Translations under genes and position numbers: made by a program | Source: a virus | DNA: 64,000 bases | Direction: 5' to 3' (one strand) | Virus record (IMG/VR): IMGVR_UViG_3300044611_001318 | Location: 40,179 to 104,178 of that record | The notes under the pieces: model-generated | What the model was told of the DNA's origin: nothing | Seen by the model: the letters and a program-made list of their open reading frames with translations, nothing else | Database searches by the model: none | Shown here: in pieces, positions 60,317 to 64,000 of the stretch | How the letters are laid out: each line of letters starts with the position of its first letter | Position numbering within the stretch: the stretch's first letter is position 1

Positions 60317-60650
60317 GAATAATATAATTGGAATTTTATTTTTAATTATTATTGGTTTGTTTGTGTGCAATATTATTACAACAAACCAAATTAAAACTGA
60401 TGTTGAAAAATATCAAACGTCAATTGATAGTATCCAAACAAAGATTGACTCGGTATCAATTTTAAATAAAGAATTGGATAATAAATTAGCGGAACTTGAT
60501 ACAAATATATTAGAAATAACTCAAGAAATACAATTGGTTGATAACAACATAAACGTAATTAAAAAGAAAACAAATGAAAAAGTTGCTTCTGTTGATAATC
60601 TCGGTAATGATGACCTTCAACATTTTTTCACAGACAAATACGGTAAGTAA
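60306..60650 (+). CDS. i-spanin-like (Rz-type) membrane coiled-coil protein
   Basis: The product has 114 residues from ATG 60306, overlapping the previous gene by 11 bases. It has an N-terminal membrane anchor (IIGILFLIIIGLFVCNIITT) and then a periplasmic coiled coil (IDSIQTKIDSVSILNKELDN and onward), ending DDLQHFFTDKYGK. This is the layout of an inner-membrane spanin subunit. The next gene starts inside it in another frame (77-base overlap), as is typical of Rz/Rz1 pairs. Together they may fuse inner and outer membrane at lysis. Confidence 0.65.
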   Translation: MNNKNNIIGILFLIIIGLFVCNIITTNQIKTDVEKYQTSIDSIQTKIDSVSILNKELDNKLAELDTNILEITQEIQLVDNNINVIKKKTNEKVASVDNLGNDDLQHFFTDKYGK

Positions 60651-60996
60651 AGATACTACTAAGGTTGTTATCAGTTCTGAAGTAGCTAGAAAGATTGCTA
60701 AAGATTTGATTAGGTTGGATGGTTGTATTGAAGAAAACCAGCAATTATATTCTAAAATCTCTTTATTGGAAAAGAGGGAAGGTGATAAAGATAAGAAAAT
60801 TGAAATTTTAGAAGAAAAAGATAAAAACAATCAAATTATTATTGGTGAGAAAGACAAACAAATTGGTTTATATGTTAATATGACTGATGACTTAAAAGAT
60901 GAGATTAAAACCAATAACGATAAAACTAAATGGTGGAAAGTCGGAACCTATGCGGGTGGAGGATTAACACTTTTATTATTAATACTTGCTTTTTAA
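60574..60996 (+). CDS. Exported coiled-coil protein with C-terminal membrane segment, spanin-like partner
   Basis: The product has 140 residues. The N-terminus is a signal peptide ending in IFSQ, the form common in Bacteroidota. A region with SSEVARKIAKDLIRLDGCIE, then a charged coiled coil (ISLLEKREGDKDKKIEILEE), then WWKVGTYAGGGLTLLLLILA as a C-terminal membrane segment follow. Signal peptide plus membrane segment differs from lipoprotein o-spanins, so it could instead be another lysis or envelope factor. The overlap with the Rz-like gene supports a joint role. Confidence 0.6.
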   Translation: MKKLLLLIISVMMTFNIFSQTNTVSKDTTKVVISSEVARKIAKDLIRLDGCIEENQQLYSKISLLEKREGDKDKKIEILEEKDKNNQIIIGEKDKQIGLYVNMTDDLKDEIKTNNDKTKWWKVGTYAGGGLTLLLLILAF

Positions 60997-60997
60997 A

Positions 60998-61240
60998 ATG
61001 GCATTTAACCAAACTGAAAAAAACGAAATTGAAAAAATTGTTAAATCTGAAATTAAAAGTTTTTTAGATTCACAAACTGTTAAGCAATTTGAAAATAAAA
61101 TGTTAGATTTAATTGCTAAAGAAATTGAAAGAGGTAAATTAGAAAAAAACATAAGAGAATTGGTTGTTAAATCATTCAGAGATTTCTATGAATATATGTG
61201 GATGAATAGAAGTACTTGGGAAACAAAATTAAAAAGATAA
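60998..61240 (+). CDS. Small helical hypothetical protein
   Basis: The product has 80 residues from ATG 60998, one base after the preceding stop. It is entirely helical and charged (EKIVKSEIKSFLDSQTVKQF, then ERGKLEKNIRELVVKSFRDF), ending WMNRSTWETKLKR. Small proteins of this look occur among phage head or tail accessory genes. No family is recognised. Confidence 0.6.
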   Translation: MAFNQTEKNEIEKIVKSEIKSFLDSQTVKQFENKMLDLIAKEIERGKLEKNIRELVVKSFRDFYEYMWMNRSTWETKLKR

Positions 61241-61245
61241 TAGAA

Positions 61246-61767
61246 ATGGAAAACTTGAAACAAAATTTAATGAAGGCGATTAAGTCAAATTATACGACAA
61301 AAGATTCGGATTCAGTTCGAGATTTCAATAAATTCTCAGAAGAACTGAGTGAAAAAAAAGAAGAAAATACTGAAGCAACTGGTGCCGGAAGTGCTGGTGG
61401 TTTTGAAAGTCCTTTATTTGGGGGTAAAATGGAAGAAGAAAATTCTGATGACATTAAAAAAGTTGAGGCAACTGAAGCAACAGGGGCGTCTTCTGCTGGA
61501 CAATATTCAGGCCCATCATTCTTAGCAAAATCCCAAAGTAAAAAAGATTGGAGAGGTGCCGCAAAACCTTTGTATAAGGGTGGTAAGTTTGTTAAAATTA
61601 AAAAGAAATGTTTAAAATACCCATACTGTAATCAAGGGGATATTAACGCTTTAAAATTAACTGAATTAGATATTTTTGAAAGTTTACTTGAAAAATTATC
61701 AAAGGAATATCAGATTGATAAAAATATTTTAAGTAAAATAATTAAAGAAGATATTTTAAAAAACTAA
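61246..61767 (+). CDS. Possible virion/head-associated protein with duplicated motif
   Basis: The product has 173 residues from ATG 61246. It holds two copies of a motif T-E-A-T-G-A-x-S-A-G (ENTEATGAGSAGGFESPLFG at about 46-65 and EATEATGASSAGQYSGPSFL at about 80-99). A basic segment (GGKFVKIKKKCLKYPYCNQG) and a helical C-terminus (LTELDIFESLLEKLSKEYQI) follow. The C-x5-C pair in CLKYPYC could bind metal. This combination looks like a phage structural protein, but the role is unknown. It precedes another charged protein driven by a TATTTAT motif. Confidence 0.55.
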   Translation: MENLKQNLMKAIKSNYTTKDSDSVRDFNKFSEELSEKKEENTEATGAGSAGGFESPLFGGKMEEENSDDIKKVEATEATGASSAGQYSGPSFLAKSQSKKDWRGAAKPLYKGGKFVKIKKKCLKYPYCNQGDINALKLTELDIFESLLEKLSKEYQIDKNILSKIIKEDILKN

Positions 61768-61777
61768 ATTAATTAAG

Positions 61778-61784
61778 TATTTAT
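61778..61784 (+). promoter_or_regulatory. Candidate late promoter element TATTTAT
   Basis: TATTTAT ends 14 bases before ATG 61799 and supports late expression of the following gene. Confidence 0.5.
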
Positions 61785-61798
61785 ATATAAAAACATAA

Positions 61799-63292
61799 AT
61801 GTCAAAATTTGATGAAATAATAAAAAGTTTAGTTAATGAAAGTTTAACTGAAAGGGCTAACGAAATTACTAGTACTATTAACAAAAAAATTGAATCAAAT
61901 GAAGATGTTGATAAGTATGATTTAGAGGTTGGTATTGATTATGGTTTTGACGACGATGACGAGGATTATACGTTTATGAGAAGGGGTAAAAATTCGTCAC
62001 ACGGACCATTTCATTTTAAAAGAAATAAAAGAGGTAGTGAAACTGCCTTTGGAGAAAAACAAATAGCAAACATGAAAAAAAGAATTAAAGAAGACCAAGA
62101 CACTGATTTAGCATTAGCGTTAGATTCTAAAGATGTAAGAAGTGAAACAACTGAAAGACTGCATGGTGGTCAAAAAAAATTAGATGTTGCAGAACCTAAA
62201 GGTAAACTGACTAAAGCGGATTTTTTAAAATTACAAAAAATGGAAGAAGAAGTAGAAGAAGGAAACGCTTTTACTGGAGCTTTATCGAAGGCTAAAAAAG
62301 AAGGTAAAAAATCTTTTAAAGTTGATGGTAAAGAATTTGAAGTGACTGAAGATTTAGGTGGTATGGGATTAGGTATGGGACATGATGATTTTGAAGATAT
62401 AAATCTATCTGATGATGAAAATCCAAGAGTTCAATCTTTAAAGAAAAAGTATATGAGAAATTACCCTGAAGAAATTGACCAAGAAGTTGATTTTGTTTCA
62501 GGTAATGAAGAACCGATTAATTATAGAATTAAGATGGGTGATGGTGATTTCCTTGACTTAGCAGAATCTGAATTAATTGACATGATTGAAGAATTAGTTC
62601 TTGAAGAAAAAACCAAAGACAACCTTAAGAAGACAGGTAAATCTGCAGGAATGGTTCAATATGATAGAGTTTCTAAAAGAGAAAAAAATGAAAACTTAAG
62701 GGCTAATAAAGAGTCGTTCAAAAAAATGGCGGATTATGTTAAGGATGGTTCTAAAGGTAAGTTTGAATCTAATCCTGTAATGTTCCCAAAGGGTAACGGT
62801 GAGATTAAGAAAATGGACAAGAAAGCATATGTTCCATCAGAATATGTTGATGAATATGTTGACGCATTTGCTTACCCTGGTCAAACAAACCTTAGATATG
62901 ATGAAGTAAAACCAAATGATGAGTGGATTGAAATGAATCTTAAAGGTCATTCTAAGACTGGAAACGCTCAAGTTGATAAAGATGGTAATCCATTAGGTAA
63001 TGTTGTACCGACAAAGACAGGTGAAAGAATGTACAAAAATTTTGAAGAAAATTTATATGGGGCAGAACAAGCTGAAGCGTCATATAAAAGACAATCACAA
63101 CCTGTTGATATTGCTGGTGAAACAACTCAAAAAGGTGGTTTAAAGAGAAAAGGTTCAAAAACCTCGTCAATCCAAAAGGCTGATAAAATTTTAAATAACC
63201 TTGGTGAGTCAACTGAAAATGAATCAAGTAAGTTGTTAAACGAAGAAATGGAAAGTATGAAAAAGTTAATTGGTTATCAGTATAAAAAATAA
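61799..63292 (+). CDS. Charged virion-core candidate protein
   Basis: This 497-residue, highly charged (Lys/Glu/Asp) protein has no recognised family. The N-terminus (FDEIIKSLVNESLTERANEI) is an amphipathic helix similar in style to T4 capsid-targeting sequences. A segment GNAFTGALSKAKKEGKKSF, then KVDGKEFEVTEDLGGMGLGM, is a short folded element. The C-terminus ends NEEMESMKKLIGYQYKK, resembling the tag-like peptide in the 378 and 59705 genes. Low hydrophobicity and high charge fit an internal or scaffold-type head protein, which is inference. A TATTTAT motif precedes it and a terminator follows. Confidence 0.55.
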   Translation: MSKFDEIIKSLVNESLTERANEITSTINKKIESNEDVDKYDLEVGIDYGFDDDDEDYTFMRRGKNSSHGPFHFKRNKRGSETAFGEKQIANMKKRIKEDQDTDLALALDSKDVRSETTERLHGGQKKLDVAEPKGKLTKADFLKLQKMEEEVEEGNAFTGALSKAKKEGKKSFKVDGKEFEVTEDLGGMGLGMGHDDFEDINLSDDENPRVQSLKKKYMRNYPEEIDQEVDFVSGNEEPINYRIKMGDGDFLDLAESELIDMIEELVLEEKTKDNLKKTGKSAGMVQYDRVSKREKNENLRANKESFKKMADYVKDGSKGKFESNPVMFPKGNGEIKKMDKKAYVPSEYVDEYVDAFAYPGQTNLRYDEVKPNDEWIEMNLKGHSKTGNAQVDKDGNPLGNVVPTKTGERMYKNFEENLYGAEQAEASYKRQSQPVDIAGETTQKGGLKRKGSKTSSIQKADKILNNLGESTENESSKLLNEEMESMKKLIGYQYKK

Positions 63293-63320
63293 TTAGTTAC
63301 TTTAAAATATTTTAATTTAT

Positions 63321-63352
63321 AATTCTCCATATAACTATGGAGAATTTTTTTT
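63321..63352 (+). terminator. Terminator hairpin overlapping the next start codon
   Basis: AATTCTCCAT (63321-63330) pairs perfectly over 10 bases with ATGGAGAATT (63337-63346), with loop ATAACT, followed by a run of T to 63352. The 3' arm contains the ATG and first codons (Met-Glu-Asn) of the next ORF, so the hairpin both fits an intrinsic terminator and would hide the start codon in RNA. Confidence 0.75.
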
Positions 63353-63810
63353 CTTATATATCTAAGCCAGTAACTGATGAAGAACTACAATTTTGGATTG
63401 ATAGTAATGACATTTGTTATCAAAAATTAGAGTTGTTTGAAGACTTTGTTAAATCTTTAGTTTCCTTAGTATATAAAACTTATTTAGGTGACCCAGAAGG
63501 TCAAGAAACTAATATAAACATAACATACGATGATAATATTAAACACTTTGAATGGTGTTGGGATAAAACAATTGAAAATTTTAACAAAGAGGGTATCTTT
63601 TTTGGTGAAAAGGGAGACCATAAAGATTTTATAAAAAGTTTTTTAGAGGAGACTTTTTATAGACAAAAGATTAAAGAAGTTAAAATGTCTTTGAATAAGT
63701 TTTTTGATGAAGTTTTTAATCTTGATAAATTACCAACAAAATCCGATTTAGATTTATTAACATCAATTTATAAATCATTAGATAAATCTTTGAAATTAAG
63801 TTTACAATAG
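63337..63810 (+). CDS. Hypothetical protein whose start lies in a terminator hairpin
   Basis: The product has 157 residues, acidic and helical (TDEELQFWIDSNDICYQKLE, then FVKSLVSLVYKTYLGD; FEWCWDKTIENFNKEGIFFG). No family is recognised. ATG 63337 is the only plausible start: the next in-frame ATG is near the C-terminus. Because the hairpin covers the ATG, expression would need read-through transcription and melting of the stem, or a start inside the T-rich segment. Confidence 0.6.
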   Translation: MENFFSYISKPVTDEELQFWIDSNDICYQKLELFEDFVKSLVSLVYKTYLGDPEGQETNINITYDDNIKHFEWCWDKTIENFNKEGIFFGEKGDHKDFIKSFLEETFYRQKIKEVKMSLNKFFDEVFNLDKLPTKSDLDLLTSIYKSLDKSLKLSLQ

Positions 63811-63827
63811 ATAAATAATCCTTACTC

Positions 63828-63858
63828 TTGATAGTGTAATAAACAAATTTTATATTTA
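63828..63858 (+). promoter_or_regulatory. Bacteroidota-like promoter
   Basis: TTG (63828-63830), 20 bases, then TATATTTA (63851-63858), one base off TAnnTTTG. It ends five bases before ATG 63864, the same spacing as the promoters at 50118 and 51904. Confidence 0.5.
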
Positions 63859-63863
63859 AGAAA

Positions 63864-64000
63864 ATGGAAACAGGAGACAAAATCAAAGAATTGACTGAAT
63901 CTCTTTCTGTTGATGCTGGTAAATTTTATAGCGGTAACAAGAGTGCCGGTACTAGAGCAAGAAAAACTGCTCAAGAATTGAAAGCGATACTTCAACAGTT
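63864..64000 (+). CDS. Histone H1-like (Hc1-type) DNA-binding protein, N-terminal part
   Basis: The gene runs off the window; 45 codons are visible. The translation contains SVDAGKFYSGNKSAGTRARK and then TAQELKAILQQ. This matches the start of the H1/Hc1-like proteins of Bacteroidota ('D...KFY..gN.aAGTR.RK..Q.LK'), small basic proteins that compact DNA. A phage copy could help condense or protect phage DNA or alter the host nucleoid. A host-type promoter directly precedes it, suggesting early or constitutive expression. Confidence 0.75.
   Translation, partial: METGDKIKELTESLSVDAGKFYSGNKSAGTRARKTAQELKAILQQ

Overview
The window looks like part of a large, AT-rich, T4-like (contractile-tailed) phage genome whose host is probably a member of the Bacteroidota, most likely a flavobacterium. 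The phage assignment rests on a gp25-like and a gp6-like baseplate wedge protein, a long run of very large tail and fibre genes, and a T4-type replication/recombination block (primase, gp47/gp46 nuclease pair, RuvC-like resolvase). The host assignment rests on SprB-type adhesin repeats in tail proteins, several promoters of the Bacteroidota form (TTTG-N19/20-TAnnTTTG), an 'FSQ'-type signal peptide, an RpoD-like sigma factor of Bacteroidota length, a histone-H1-like protein, and the near absence of Shine-Dalgarno sequences. No tRNA, CRISPR array or insertion sequence was seen, and no stretch without a gene exceeds about 75 bases.

Layout. 1-1317: the end of a class I ribonucleotide reductase large subunit, a terminator, then a flavodoxin-fold reductase and a tiny ORF. 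1344-19031: baseplate/tail module, tightly packed with one-base or few-base overlaps (gp25, gp6, a 1865-residue protein with a hydrophobic belt, several unknown structural proteins, a PKD protein and a SprB-repeat protein). 19059-46682: tail-fibre and adhesin region. It holds two related fibre units (19059-22070 and 30276-38822) that share the same order of modules. Between them lie LamG and PA14 lectin-like proteins and a compact operon of five glycosyltransferase genes. The second fibre has a tract of about 680 Gly-X-Y triplets with almost no proline. Three tandem glycine-rich adhesin paralogues and further SprB-type proteins follow. 46739-47332: RuvC-like resolvase. 47380-50080: two adhesin genes on the opposite strand, one with a YVTN-type beta-propeller. 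50155-57856: replication/recombination block ending in a sigma factor. 57907-61240: envelope and lysis functions (membrane proteins, amidase endolysin, overlapping spanin-like pair). 61246-64000: charged proteins that may be virion or head-core components, a small unknown gene, and the start of an H1-like DNA-binding protein.

Regulation. Two promoter classes can be read by eye. Tail/virion genes are repeatedly preceded by TATTTAT or TAATTAT, very often ending 4-6 bases before the start codon and without a -33 element. Several replication-side genes have host-type promoters with the -7 element ending 4-7 bases before the ATG. In both classes transcription would start at or next to the start codon, so many mRNAs may be leaderless. 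A likely model is that host-type promoters fire early and the phage's own sigma factor (57056-57856), or an unseen one, drives the TATTTAT class late. All function calls are from reading translated sequence; no database search was run.
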